Origin: Aestuariibaculum lutulentum
Lineage (GTDB): Bacteria; Bacteroidota; Bacteroidia; Flavobacteriales; Flavobacteriaceae
Assembly: GCF_032926325.1 (NCBI RefSeq)
Contig: NZ_CP136709.1
Span: 99,501-163,500, forward strand
DNA length: 64,000 nucleotides
Reading direction: 5' to 3'
The position numbers and the translations under genes were made by a program. The notes beneath the pieces were generated by a model, which was not told where the DNA came from, ran no database searches, and saw only the letters and a program-made list of their open reading frames with translations. Within the stretch, counting starts at the first letter, position 1, and the number at the start of each line of letters is the position of its first letter. Positions 26,365 to 34,791 of this stretch are shown piece by piece.

Positions 26365-27270
26365 TTAACTTAATAAATCAGTCAACGCTGGTTGTAAATG
26401 ATGATGCTTAAAATAGAACCCCTTGTCTTCTATTTTTTTACTGCTTACACGCTGACTATCGAATAAAAGAGTATGCATTTCACCCAAAACCATCTTCATA
26501 ACAATCTTTGGAATATTAGGCATAAACAAAGGCGCTTCCAATTTATTAGCAATAGTTTTTATTAATTCGGCATTAGTAACAGGATTAGGTGCTACGGCAT
26601 TATACACTCCAGGCAACTGATGTTTTAAAACATACAAAAACAACTCGGCCAGATCACTTATGTGAATCCAGGATTGCCATTGTTTTCCATCACCAAAAGC
26701 AGAGCCTACGCCCATTTTTATAGGTTTCAGCATTTCTTTTAAAGCGCCGCCTTTATTTGACAGGACCAAACCGATACGGATTTTAGAAACTACCATGCCT
26801 AACGCTGAAAAAGCATCAACTTCAGATTCCCAGATATGGGTAACTTTACTTAAGAATGAGCTAACTTTAATTTTATAATTTTCCTCGTAATAATTAGTTG
26901 AAGAGTCTGGATAAATACCGATAGCACTAGCAGAAATCACTTGTTTTATGGTGTGCATTTCGCCTTTTAAACTATTTACCAGTAAACGGGTAGAATCTCT
27001 TCTGCTGGATAAAATTTCTTTTTTGTAGCAAGGTGTCCATCGCTTAGACACAGTTGCACCTGCAAGATGAATTATAGCATCGACATCCTTAAAACAATTG
27101 GTATCGATATCCTGAGATTTTGGATTCCAATAAAATCCTTGGTAATCGTCCTTTTGTTCTATTTTCGAATTACTGGTTGTTAAATAATTTACCTGAATAC
27201 CTTTCTTTAGGCAACATTTTACAATCTCCTTTCCTATTAACCCTGTCGCTCCGGTAATTAAAACCCTCAT
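26365..27270 (-). CDS. TIGR01777-family SDR (epimerase-like) protein
   Basis: 301 aa. Rossmann nucleotide-binding start MRVLITGATGLIGKEIV (G-x2-G-x2-G). DAIIHLAGATVSKRW and SASAIGIYPDS follow, where the Tyr of the usual S-Y-K triad region is seen. WQSWIHISDLAELFLYVL is the typical TIGR01777 (SDR39U1/YfcH-like) segment, and the C-terminal DUF1731 tail ends at the stop. NAD(P)H-binding; physiological substrate unknown for the family. Alone on the minus strand; about 140 bp separate it from grpE and 260 bp from the mnmD stop. Confidence 0.88.
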   Translation of the reverse strand: MRVLITGATGLIGKEIVKCCLKKGIQVNYLTTSNSKIEQKDDYQGFYWNPKSQDIDTNCFKDVDAIIHLAGATVSKRWTPCYKKEILSSRRDSTRLLVNSLKGEMHTIKQVISASAIGIYPDSSTNYYEENYKIKVSSFLSKVTHIWESEVDAFSALGMVVSKIRIGLVLSNKGGALKEMLKPIKMGVGSAFGDGKQWQSWIHISDLAELFLYVLKHQLPGVYNAVAPNPVTNAELIKTIANKLEAPLFMPNIPKIVMKMVLGEMHTLLFDSQRVSSKKIEDKGFYFKHHHLQPALTDLLS

Positions 27271-27423
27271 AATTAATCTTTTTCAATAAGCTTATAACTT
27301 CAATTTAAAATTTTGAAACCCTCATTAAGCATTGATTAAATTTACGAAAAGCAAATACCACAAACTATAGATTTATGTTAGGTTTAACATTATCAGAATA
27401 AAAAATACAAGGCTAAAAACCAT

Positions 27424-27560
27424 AAAAAAAAAGAATATATTTTACCGAATACTTATAGCTTTTTAACAGCTCTAAGCATTTAGCTTACACTGAATGTTTC
27501 GTTGCTCTCAACATTTGGCTTCGCCTAATGCTCAAGACTTTTTTGTAGCCCTGAGCATTT
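27424..27560. repeat. Degenerate triplication of the mnmD 3' end
   Basis: On the minus strand three related segments follow one another: ATGCTCAGGGCTACAAAAAA (from 27558, inside the gene), ATGTTGAGAGCAACGAAACA (from 27514) and ATGCTTAGAGCTGTTAAAAA (from 27479). Each would code M-L-R-A-x-K. Spacing is 35-44 bp, so the extra copies are out of frame and lie after the stop codon. The rest of the 261-bp gap holds only AT-rich sequence. Confidence 0.6.
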
Positions 27561-28212
27561 CACGTTTTCCTGGAGGACCAGGCAATTTTTCAACACTAAA
27601 ACCAACTGCCTGCATGGCACGACGAACACTTCCTTTTGCTGCATAGGTGACCAAAACACCATTTATTTGAAGTGCATCGTACATTTTTTGAAAAATGTTT
27701 TCGGTCCATAATTCTGGCTGAACCCGAGCACCAAAAGCATCGAAATAAATAAGATTATATTGTTCTTTTTCCTCTATTTCAGAGAAAAATCGCTTTTGTT
27801 TTGTGAGGGTAAAGGCTGGAGTAACATTATGCTTCTCTTCCCAAGAAACCTCATGTAAACTTATAAAAAGAGGAGCCTTATCATCAGCCTGTAATTGACT
27901 TGGATAATTTAACTGTACAATTTCATCTTTCAATACAGGGTAACCTTCTACCCCATAATAGTTCATTGTACAGTTCAATTTTTCTGCTTCCAACAATGTG
28001 ATAAAAGCATTTAATCCTGTACCAAAACCTATTTCTAAAATTGAAATCTCATCGCTTTCTGGTTGAACTTCCAAATAATGATGCAGCCCGTGTTTTATAA
28101 ATACGTGACATGCTTCCTGAATAGCACCGTGTTTGGAATGATATTGCTCATTCCACTGTGGTAAATGTATGGTAGACGATCCGTCTCCGGTTATAACTAC
28201 TTCTCTTTCCAA
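27532..28212 (-). CDS. mnmD: tRNA 5-aminomethyl-2-thiouridine methyltransferase MnmD
   Basis: 226 aa. The N-terminal GDGSSTIHLPQWNEQYHSKHGAI and CHVFIKHGL segments, SAM-binding motif ILEIGFGTGLNAFITL and catalytic-region YFDAFGARVQPELW match the MnmD domain (Methyltransf_30) found at the N-terminus of bifunctional MnmC in E. coli. Here the oxidoreductase half is absent, as expected for Bacteroidota. It methylates the wobble uridine side chain nm5s2U to mnm5s2U. One base separates it from the upstream DUF4920 gene, so the two are co-transcribed. Confidence 0.9.
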   Translation of the reverse strand: MEREVVITGDGSSTIHLPQWNEQYHSKHGAIQEACHVFIKHGLHHYLEVQPESDEISILEIGFGTGLNAFITLLEAEKLNCTMNYYGVEGYPVLKDEIVQLNYPSQLQADDKAPLFISLHEVSWEEKHNVTPAFTLTKQKRFFSEIEEKEQYNLIYFDAFGARVQPELWTENIFQKMYDALQINGVLVTYAAKGSVRRAMQAVGFSVEKLPGPPGKREMLRATKKS

Positions 28213-28213
28213 C

Positions 28214-28678
28214 TTATTGTTTTATTAAAACACCTTCGGCCTCGAAAAACAGCGTTCTTTTAGGTTGAGTGATTGCTGCTATTTCCTCTTCAGATTTCCC
28301 GGCATCCTGAGCATAATGTTGTAATTCATCAACAGGAACTTCATTTACAAAAGCCTTACCTTCAATAATCACTTCTTTTCCTTCAATATCCTGCGGAACA
28401 AAAAAAGCATAATCTTTAAATTTCACCATCACCTCATTACCATCTTCCAAATTTAAAGTCATCCAGCAACCTTTAGCTTTGCAAACGTCCTTAACCTCAG
28501 CTATTAATTTATAATTTGTGCTATCTCCAAGATGCATGTCATTATATGCTTTTGCCATCGATTTTACATTGTTCGCATTTATGGCAGTAATTTCTTTCCC
28601 AAACGATTCGTAAGACACCTTTTCTTTGCAAGAAAAGAAGAGAAAAACGCAAATCCATGAAAATAATATATTTTTCAT
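28214..28678 (-). CDS. DUF4920 lipoprotein
   Basis: 154 aa. Signal peptide ends LFFSC (Cys17). The mature part has an OB-like beta fold with DVCKAKGCWMTLNLEDGNEVMVKFKDYAFFVP and GKEVIIEGKAF, the pattern of DUF4920, including the conserved Cys pair in C-K-A-K-G-C-W. Unknown function; possibly metal or redox related because of the Cys pair (inference). Precedes mnmD by one base and is divergent from ilvE. Confidence 0.8.
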   Translation of the reverse strand: MKNILFSWICVFLFFSCKEKVSYESFGKEITAINANNVKSMAKAYNDMHLGDSTNYKLIAEVKDVCKAKGCWMTLNLEDGNEVMVKFKDYAFFVPQDIEGKEVIIEGKAFVNEVPVDELQHYAQDAGKSEEEIAAITQPKRTLFFEAEGVLIKQ

Positions 28679-28742
28679 CCGTTAAAATTCAATTTTTATT
28701 GATTAGTTGTAAATATACTGCTTTTTTAAAAACGTTTTTACT

Positions 28743-28750
28743 TAAATTTG
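28743..28750 (+). promoter_or_regulatory. -7 box (TAAATTTG) of ilvE
   Basis: Exact TAnnTTTG match 22 bp before the ilvE ATG. No clear -33 TTG at the usual distance. Confidence 0.5.
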
Positions 28751-28772
28751 TAGCATTAAAACAACCTTATTT

Positions 28773-29840
28773 ATGAACTCAATAATCAACGACATAGAGA
28801 TTATAAAATCAGAAACTACAAAAATAAATGATGTAGATTTTAACAACTTGTCTTTTGGAAGTGTTTTTTCTGACCACATGCTGGAGTGCAACTATAAAGA
28901 TGGAAAATGGCAAGCTCCAAAAGTAGTGCCTTACCAATCAATAAGTTTAGACCCTTCTGCGAAGATTTTCCATTACGGACAATCGGTTTTCGAAGGTATG
29001 AAAGCTTATAAAGATGCTAATGAAGACGTATATTTATTTCGTCCGTTAGACAACTTTAAGCGTTTAAATATTTCGGCCAAGCGTTTAGCGATGCCTGAAT
29101 TACCTGAAAACTATTTTATGGACGGTTTAAAGGCTTTATTAGAAGTTGATAAAGACTGGATTCCTAAGCAAGATGGTAGTTCGCTATATATTCGTCCGTT
29201 TATTTTTGCTTCAGGAAATGGGTTCCATGCTTCACCGGCTAACGAATATAAATTCCTAATCTGTACTGCTCCTTCTGGATCTTATTTCTCTGGAAAAGTA
29301 AAAGTATTAATCGAGCAAACCTATTCGCGTTCTGCTAATGGTGGTGTTGGTTTTGCTAAAGCTGGTGGTAACTATGCCGGACAATTTTACCCAACACAAT
29401 TAGCTGTTGAGAAAGGATACCAACAGGTTATCTGGACAGACGATACAAGTCATGAATACATTGAAGAGGCAGGAGCTATGAATATTTTTGTTCGTATTAA
29501 CGACACTTTAATTACTGCGCCTACAAGTGACAGAATTTTAGATGGTATTACCCGTAAAAGTATTGTTGAATTAGCTAAAGCTGAAGGTATTGATGTTGAA
29601 GTAAGAAAACTTTCGGTTCATGAAGTTGTTGAAGCTGCTAAAAACGGATCTTTAAAAGAAATGTTTGGGGCCGGAACTGCTGCTGTAATCTCTCCTATTT
29701 CAGGATTTGGATACAAAGATGAAGATTTTGAATTACCTGAATTAGAAGAAAATTTTGCAAGCTTCTTAAAGAAACGTATTACCGATATTCAAACGAATAA
29801 AGTGGAAGATCCTTACGGATGGAGATACAAAGTAGACTAA
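28773..29840 (+). CDS. ilvE: Branched-chain amino acid aminotransferase
   Basis: 355 aa, class IV PLP fold of the eukaryote-like BCAT subgroup. FHYGQSVFEGMKAY near residue 70 and the PLP lysine (Lys196) in GFAKAGGNYAGQ, followed by HEYIEEAGAMNIF and GITRKSIVELA. It interconverts Val, Leu and Ile with their 2-oxo acids using glutamate/2-oxoglutarate. Monocistronic, with its own -7 box and a shared terminator downstream. Confidence 0.95.
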   Translation: MNSIINDIEIIKSETTKINDVDFNNLSFGSVFSDHMLECNYKDGKWQAPKVVPYQSISLDPSAKIFHYGQSVFEGMKAYKDANEDVYLFRPLDNFKRLNISAKRLAMPELPENYFMDGLKALLEVDKDWIPKQDGSSLYIRPFIFASGNGFHASPANEYKFLICTAPSGSYFSGKVKVLIEQTYSRSANGGVGFAKAGGNYAGQFYPTQLAVEKGYQQVIWTDDTSHEYIEEAGAMNIFVRINDTLITAPTSDRILDGITRKSIVELAKAEGIDVEVRKLSVHEVVEAAKNGSLKEMFGAGTAAVISPISGFGYKDEDFELPELEENFASFLKKRITDIQTNKVEDPYGWRYKVD

Positions 29841-29871
29841 GCACTACTTAAAAATATTGATATTAAAAAAA

Positions 29872-29898
29872 GAGAAGCTAAATAGCTTCTCTTTTTTT
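29872..29898. terminator. Bidirectional terminator between ilvE and the MazG-like gene
   Basis: GAGAAGCTA (29872-29880) faces TAGCTTCTC (29883-29891), flanked by an A-run on the left and seven T on the right, so it can end transcripts from both convergent genes. Confidence 0.85.
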
Positions 29899-30283
29899 AT
29901 TTATCTAAAATGGATGCGATATCTGGTTTAAAATAATTTGGTCCCTTAAGTACTTTACCGTCTTCTCTATAAATTGGCTGACCATTTTCTCCTAACTTAC
30001 TCATATTGCTTCGCTGAATTTCTTCGAAAACCTCTTCAATTTTATATTGCATTCCGTGTTCTATAATCGTTCCACACAAAATATAAAGCATATCACCTAA
30101 AGCATCGGCAACCTCTACCAAGTCGTTATTATTTGCAGCTTCCAAATACTCTTCGTTTTCCTCTTTCATTAAATTAAAACGCAAAGTATTTTTTTCTAAA
30201 CCCAAATCGGCCGTTGGTGTTTCCCTATGTCCTATTTTAAACGCTGTATGAAATGCCTTTACAGCTTCAATTTTATTCTTCAT
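29897..30283 (-). CDS. MazG-like nucleoside triphosphate pyrophosphohydrolase
   Basis: 128 aa, all-alpha. Metal-binding E-E-N-E-E (about residues 40-44) and E-V-A-D-A-L-G-D (about 57-64) match the EExxE-(12-28)-ExxD motif of the MazG/HisE superfamily. C-terminal SNMSKLGENGQPIYREDGKVLKGPNYFKPDI is typical of the short flavobacterial proteins often labelled as MazG-like or phosphoribosyl-ATP pyrophosphohydrolase-like. It cleaves NTPs to NMP and PPi; the in vivo substrate is unknown and there are no his genes nearby. Confidence 0.85.
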   Translation of the reverse strand: MKNKIEAVKAFHTAFKIGHRETPTADLGLEKNTLRFNLMKEENEEYLEAANNNDLVEVADALGDMLYILCGTIIEHGMQYKIEEVFEEIQRSNMSKLGENGQPIYREDGKVLKGPNYFKPDIASILDK

Positions 30284-30312
30284 TTATCTATTATTTCTGA
30301 AATCTGTTTTAC

Positions 30313-30320
30313 TATTTTTG
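30313..30320 (+). promoter_or_regulatory. -7 box (TATTTTTG) of the small membrane protein gene
   Basis: Exact TAnnTTTG match 15 bp before the ATG at 30336; the 5' UTR would be very short. Confidence 0.45.
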
Positions 30321-30335
30321 CCTAAAATTAATTAT

Positions 30336-30521
30336 ATGTTTAGTAAAGGTCAAATCATTTTCGGAATTATATTTTTTATTGTATTCTCTATCATTATAGG
30401 ATTCATGTACCGAAAAGATTTAAAACTACACCGAAAATTCTATAAAGGCAGTATTTGGATGCTATTAGCTTTCATCGGATTCATCCTTTTTATTGTTGCA
30501 ATAAAATTTTTCTTAAAATAA
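30336..30521 (+). CDS. Small two-helix membrane protein
   Basis: 61 aa from the ATG at 30336 (an upstream TTG would add six residues). Two hydrophobic helices, residues ~5-22 and ~40-58, separated by a basic loop RKDLKLHRKFYKGS. It looks like a family of small flavobacterial inner-membrane proteins without assigned function. Its own promoter and position between convergent terminators suggest a single-gene unit. Confidence 0.65.
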   Translation: MFSKGQIIFGIIFFIVFSIIIGFMYRKDLKLHRKFYKGSIWMLLAFIGFILFIVAIKFFLK

Positions 30522-30581
30522 GACGCAACCTTTTTGCGTTTTATGCATCATAAGAATGACTAACACAAACAACAAACACTT

Positions 30582-30668
30582 ATGGATGTACTAATTATAA
30601 TTGGTTGTCTGCTTTTAATTAATGCTTTTCTACTTATTTTTAGTGTTAATAAAAAAACAGAACCCTAA
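30582..30668 (+). CDS. Possible 28-aa single-helix membrane peptide
   Basis: ATG at 30582 to TAA at 30668: a short start, about 20 hydrophobic residues (ILIIIGCLLLINAF-type composition) and a polar tail KKTEP. The sequence is consistent with a small transmembrane peptide but is too short to be sure; no homologue recognised. Lies in the 239-bp gap after the two-helix protein gene. Confidence 0.3.
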   Translation: MDVLIIIGCLLLINAFLLIFSVNKKTEP

Positions 30669-30728
30669 AATTTTCCATAAACTTAACCTACTTGTTTTTT
30701 CAGTCTCGTCTTAATTAAAGGATTCTGT
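30657..30728 (-). terminator. Long-loop terminator after the M49 peptidase gene
   Basis: Minus-strand ACAGAATCC (30728-30720) pairs with GGGTTCTGT (30665-30657) over 9 bp with one U-G wobble, followed by TTTTTTTATT. The loop is about 54 nt, so this is a weak call. Ten T also follow the right arm on the plus strand. Confidence 0.35.
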
Positions 30729-30760
30729 TTTTTTTTTATAATGTAATTTCTAAAATCGTT

Positions 30761-32806
30761 CTAGTTGACTTCTGGTAAGAAGTTGTAACGATTACTGTAG
30801 TCTAACATTTGTTCTTCAAATGTTTCCGGTTGAGTTACTTCTATTGCCGTAATTTCACCATTTTCATCTGTTAAAGGAACCAACACAGGATTTACAAATC
30901 CACTATAAGGTGCTGATTTAAACTGAGCATTACGTTCTAATATCTCTGCATGAAGTTTTTGATCTACTTTTACACCATAACCTTCAACTAAAGCCTCTAC
31001 AGCTGTAAAATCTCCTTCAGATTTTATACGTTGTGTTTCTCTTAATAAATCTCCAAACAACTTATGAAGCTTCTCGTAATCGGTAATATTTAAATACGTT
31101 TTTCCGTCACGTGTTACTTTTTCAATAACATTTTCAGCTTGTCCTTTTTCAAATACCCAAGCCGATACCCACTGGCGGTTACGCATGTGAGCTTCTTCAA
31201 CATCATCTCCCAAATTTAAACGGATTAATTGCGTCATTAAACCATTTCTAATGTATTCATCGTAAGCAGCTTTACCTACCTTTTGCCAATCTTCAACCAG
31301 ACCTAATTCCTGTAATTTAGAATCATACAAATAATAAAGTGCCACTAAATCTGCACGGCCCTCCTCTAAGGTTGAAGCATAATTTTTAAGCGTTTCTTTA
31401 GTTTCACCTACACCAGGATTTAACTGCCCTGAAGCATGACCTACAACCTCATGTAACGCTGTATGTAGTTTATCTGCTAACTGACCGTAAGTTTCTTCTA
31501 ATTCTAATTCTTCGGCATCGTTAACAAACTCTTTTAAACGCTCTGAACCACCTGCATTGTTGTAAGAAGCAACAATATTTCCCAAAGAAACCGACTTACT
31601 TCCAACTGCGGCACGAATCCAGTTGGCGTTTGGTAAATTAACCCCTATTGGTGTACTTGGTGAAGCATCGCCAGCTTCTCCTGCTACATTAACTACCTTA
31701 TACGTTACTCCAACAACATTTTTCTTTTTATGTTCTTCCATTAATGGTGAGTTATCTTCAAACCATTGCGCGTTATCCGATAATACTGCCATTTTTTTAG
31801 ACATATCGAAATCTTTAATCTGGATAATACTCTCGTATGAACCACGATACCCTAACGGATCGTTATATACTTCAATAAAACTGTTAATGTAATCTATATT
31901 ACCTTCGGTAGCGGCAGTCCAGGCTACATTGTAATCATCCCAGCTTTGTAAATCTCCAGTTTTGTAATACTCAATCAATAAACCTAACGCATTTCCCTGA
32001 GCCTCATTTTCCGCAACGCCTTTGGCTAATTCCAACCATTTGATGATTTCATCAATGGCTTCTCCATATAAACCTTCCGATTTATATTTTTGTTCTTTTA
32101 AAACACCATTTTCTTTTACTAACTTTGAATTCAACCCATACGACAATGGTTTTGTTGGGTCTGGTGACTGCATTGCTTTATAAAAAGTTTCCACATCTGA
32201 ATTGGTAACACCCTCACCATAAAAGTTAACAGCTGAAGCAGACACATTATCAATTCCTTTAGCTAAATTTACTTTTTTAGCATCCTTATCATTGAAAATA
32301 ACATCGAACGCTTCGCCTTCCAATTCCGTATCAGTTTCAGCCAAAAGCATCTTTAAATACTCTGATGAAAATTCAGGTTTTAATTTGTCGTTTGAATAGT
32401 GATGGTGAATACCATTACTGAACCACACACGCTTTAAGTAAACCACAAAAGCATTCCAATCTTCCGATGTTTTATCGCCTTCATAATTAGTATAAACCTG
32501 CTCTAAAGCTTCACGGATTGTTAAATTATACTTGTAGTTCTGATCCCAAATAATATCACGACCAGAAAGTCCAGCCTGTGTTAAATAATACACTAATTTC
32601 TGCTCTTTCAGGGTTAAATTCTCCCATCCCGGAATCTGGTATCGCAACACCTTAATATCCGCAAACTGTTCTACATTGTAATTAAACGGAGCTTCTACAA
32701 TCTTAGCATCTGTAGCGTCTTCGGGTGCTGTTTTCGCCTTATCATTTCCACAGGAAAATAATGTAGCTGAAACAAAAGCAACACCAAGTATTTGTTTTAA
32801 ATTCAT
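30761..32806 (-). CDS. Dipeptidyl-peptidase III-like M49 metallopeptidase lipoprotein
   Basis: 681 aa. Signal peptide ends TLFSC, so the enzyme is a lipoprotein. The M49 zinc motif H-E-x2-G-H appears as HEVVGH (residues 452-457), with the third ligand in EEGRAD about 25 residues later. DPP III removes N-terminal dipeptides. The Bacteroidota form is anchored outside the cytoplasm, unlike the cytosolic eukaryotic enzyme. Stands alone; convergent with the small gene block at its 3' side and divergent from the SRPBCC gene. Confidence 0.92.
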   Translation of the reverse strand: MNLKQILGVAFVSATLFSCGNDKAKTAPEDATDAKIVEAPFNYNVEQFADIKVLRYQIPGWENLTLKEQKLVYYLTQAGLSGRDIIWDQNYKYNLTIREALEQVYTNYEGDKTSEDWNAFVVYLKRVWFSNGIHHHYSNDKLKPEFSSEYLKMLLAETDTELEGEAFDVIFNDKDAKKVNLAKGIDNVSASAVNFYGEGVTNSDVETFYKAMQSPDPTKPLSYGLNSKLVKENGVLKEQKYKSEGLYGEAIDEIIKWLELAKGVAENEAQGNALGLLIEYYKTGDLQSWDDYNVAWTAATEGNIDYINSFIEVYNDPLGYRGSYESIIQIKDFDMSKKMAVLSDNAQWFEDNSPLMEEHKKKNVVGVTYKVVNVAGEAGDASPSTPIGVNLPNANWIRAAVGSKSVSLGNIVASYNNAGGSERLKEFVNDAEELELEETYGQLADKLHTALHEVVGHASGQLNPGVGETKETLKNYASTLEEGRADLVALYYLYDSKLQELGLVEDWQKVGKAAYDEYIRNGLMTQLIRLNLGDDVEEAHMRNRQWVSAWVFEKGQAENVIEKVTRDGKTYLNITDYEKLHKLFGDLLRETQRIKSEGDFTAVEALVEGYGVKVDQKLHAEILERNAQFKSAPYSGFVNPVLVPLTDENGEITAIEVTQPETFEEQMLDYSNRYNFLPEVN

Positions 32807-32935
32807 TTTTTTGGATTTTTAAGTTCGAAAACAGGCTGAATTAGCATTTAAAAACAATTAACCCGTTCTCGTTATTGAATTTTTATTATAAAGTCCACAA
32901 ATGTAATAATTTCTCAACAAGAATTATAAATTCAT

Positions 32936-32943
32936 TATCTTTG
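32936..32943 (+). promoter_or_regulatory. -7 box (TATCTTTG) of the SRPBCC-GyrI gene
   Basis: Exact TAnnTTTG match 31 bp before the ATG at 32975. Confidence 0.5.
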
Positions 32944-32974
32944 ATATAGCAACTCCACTAAAAAAAAGATTGAC

Positions 32975-34015
32975 ATGAAATCTTTCAAATACATACTATT
33001 CTTACTACTCATTGCCGTTATTGGTACGTCTATTTATGTCGCTATTCAGCCAAATACTTTCGAAGTAAGCAGAACACGAACCATTCAAGCTCCTGCGTCT
33101 GTGATTTATAACAATGTTATTGATTTTAAAAACTGGAAAGACTGGTCGTCTTGGGTTGAAGCTGACCCTGACATGAAATTAATTTACCCTGAGCAAACAT
33201 CAGGGATTAACAGCTCCTATTCTTGGGAAGATGAAAGCGGACTTGGAAGTTTGACAACACTTGAAACAGTTCCAAATGCTACCATATACCAACAAATGCA
33301 AATCGCAGAATTTCCTGCCTCTAATATTAACTGGACATTTACCCCTAATGAAGATGGTTCTACTAATGTTACCTGGAGTATTTCAGGGAATGAACTCCCT
33401 TTCGGTTTCAAAGCTTACACGGCTTTTACAGGAAGCATGGAAGAACAAATCGGCCCACATTACGAACGTAGTCTGGAAAAATTAGATAGTATTGTTTTAG
33501 CCAGCATGCAAGTGTACAGCGTAAAAGTAAATGGTATTACCAGTTTTGCCGGTGAACATTTTCTTTATAACTCCATTACCTGTAAAATAAGTGAGTCTGA
33601 AGAAAAAATGCAGGAGATGTTTAATGAAATTCAGGCTTATGTTAAAGAACACAATATTTCGTCTTCTGGTGCACCATTTGTAAATTACACCAAATGGGGC
33701 GACGTTAGCAATACAGCTGAATTTTCCTGTTGCATACCAACAAACGAAGAAGTTACCACGACCAGCAGTCATATTTTAATGGGTAAATTAGATCCCTTTA
33801 GAGCTGTGAAAACAACTTTAAAAGGCGATTACAGTAATTCAAAAGAAGCCTGGGAAACCGCTTTAAAATACATTCCTGATGCGGGATTAGAATTTACCGA
33901 AAATGGCCCTATGTTAGAAGTCTACTTAACAAACCCTGAAACTACACCAAATCCAGCCGATTGGGTAACCGAAATTTATATAGCCATTAAAGAAGATCCT
34001 GTTAATGCTTTTTAA
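32975..34015 (+). CDS. Membrane-anchored SRPBCC - GyrI-like two-domain protein
   Basis: 346 aa. One N-terminal membrane helix (residues 5-22), then an SRPBCC/polyketide-cyclase-like domain (about 30-170, IQAPASVIYNNVIDFKNWKDWSSW) and a C-terminal GyrI-like/AraC effector-binding domain (about 190-346, with two 'xxPxx' beta-alpha halves). Both domains bind small hydrophobic ligands. The fusion recurs in Bacteroidota; function unknown. Its 3' end overlaps the convergent DUF1684 gene by 14 bp. Confidence 0.75.
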   Translation: MKSFKYILFLLLIAVIGTSIYVAIQPNTFEVSRTRTIQAPASVIYNNVIDFKNWKDWSSWVEADPDMKLIYPEQTSGINSSYSWEDESGLGSLTTLETVPNATIYQQMQIAEFPASNINWTFTPNEDGSTNVTWSISGNELPFGFKAYTAFTGSMEEQIGPHYERSLEKLDSIVLASMQVYSVKVNGITSFAGEHFLYNSITCKISESEEKMQEMFNEIQAYVKEHNISSSGAPFVNYTKWGDVSNTAEFSCCIPTNEEVTTTSSHILMGKLDPFRAVKTTLKGDYSNSKEAWETALKYIPDAGLEFTENGPMLEVYLTNPETTPNPADWVTEIYIAIKEDPVNAF

Positions 34016-34607
34016 AGGCTTTTACTCCGGCTTCAATACGAGTAGCCAAATAATTTTCTCTTGGCACAATTGGGCATGAATATTTATCATTGTATGAGCA
34101 ATACGGATTATAAGCTTTATTAAAATCTATTATGATGGTATCTCCCTTTGGAATTCGAGCATCAATATAACGACCTCCTCCGTAGCTTTCTTCGCCACTG
34201 GTTTCATCAAAAAATGGCAAAAACAGATAATTTTCATAGCCTTCCTTTGTCATTAAATCCTTATCCTGATAGATATTCAATTTGAAAGATTCTCCTTTTA
34301 ATTCAAAATTTAAAATACCATAAATTCGCTTTTCAGAAATACGGCTTGTTGTAGTTTTCATTGGCACAAATTCCGAATCAGGCATCAACTCTAATATTGC
34401 CTTAACCACATATATTGAGTCATTTTTAAAGAATTCCAAGCCTTCAAAAGTCTTTCTATCTTCATCTTTTAAAGGCGATGTTGTAGCATCTTTATATTCG
34501 GCATTCAACTCTTGCTGAAAGGCGGTTTCACCTAAATTATACTGCTTTTTATTTTGGCAACTTACTATACCTAAAGCAAGTAGAGACCATACTAAAAAAT
34601 ACTTCAT
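34002..34607 (-). CDS. DUF1684 lipoprotein
   Basis: 201 aa. Signal peptide ends GIVSC (Cys17). The C-terminal motif FNKAYNPYCSYNDKYSCPIVPRENYL is the signature of DUF1684 (N-P-Y-C-x-Y, then CP-x-P-x-E-N). Unknown function. Overlaps the 3' end of the SRPBCC-GyrI gene. Confidence 0.85.
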   Translation of the reverse strand: MKYFLVWSLLALGIVSCQNKKQYNLGETAFQQELNAEYKDATTSPLKDEDRKTFEGLEFFKNDSIYVVKAILELMPDSEFVPMKTTTSRISEKRIYGILNFELKGESFKLNIYQDKDLMTKEGYENYLFLPFFDETSGEESYGGGRYIDARIPKGDTIIIDFNKAYNPYCSYNDKYSCPIVPRENYLATRIEAGVKAFKKH

Positions 34608-34625
34608 TTAAACAATTTTTGATTT

Positions 34626-34633
34626 CAAAAATA
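34626..34633 (-). promoter_or_regulatory. -7 box (TATTTTTG) of the DUF1684 gene
   Basis: Exact TAnnTTTG match on the minus strand 18 bp before the ATG at 34607. Confidence 0.45.
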
Positions 34634-34653
34634 CAACTTACAATTATTTTATA

Positions 34654-34661
34654 TAAGTTTG
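34654..34661 (+). promoter_or_regulatory. -7 box (TAAGTTTG) of the attenuated MFS operon
   Basis: Exact TAnnTTTG match; a transcript would begin near 34668, 13 bases before the upstream ORF and about 180 bases before the MFS gene. No clear -33 TTG. Confidence 0.5.
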
Positions 34662-34680
34662 TAATTCATAAAATTAGACT

Positions 34681-34758
34681 ATGCGCTATATGATCACAAT
34701 TTGTAAAAAGCAATATACCTCTGTGAGAGAACGAGGTCGGGCTTGCTATATATTGTGA
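34681..34758 (+). CDS. Upstream ORF / leader peptide, 25 aa
   Basis: ATG at 34681, TGA at 34756-34758. The peptide starts MRYMITICKKQYT and continues with an Arg-rich VRERGRACYIL. A ribosome reaching the stop would cover the antiterminator segment 34736-34744 (codons G-R-A-C) and leave the terminator free to form. A ribosome stalled near codons 8-12 would free that segment. This is the geometry of leader-peptide or drug-induced ribosome-stalling attenuation. Whether it is translated is unknown. Confidence 0.4.
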   Translation: MRYMITICKKQYTSVRERGRACYIL

Positions 34759-34791
34759 TGATATCATTATAAAATTATATTACAATGTATT

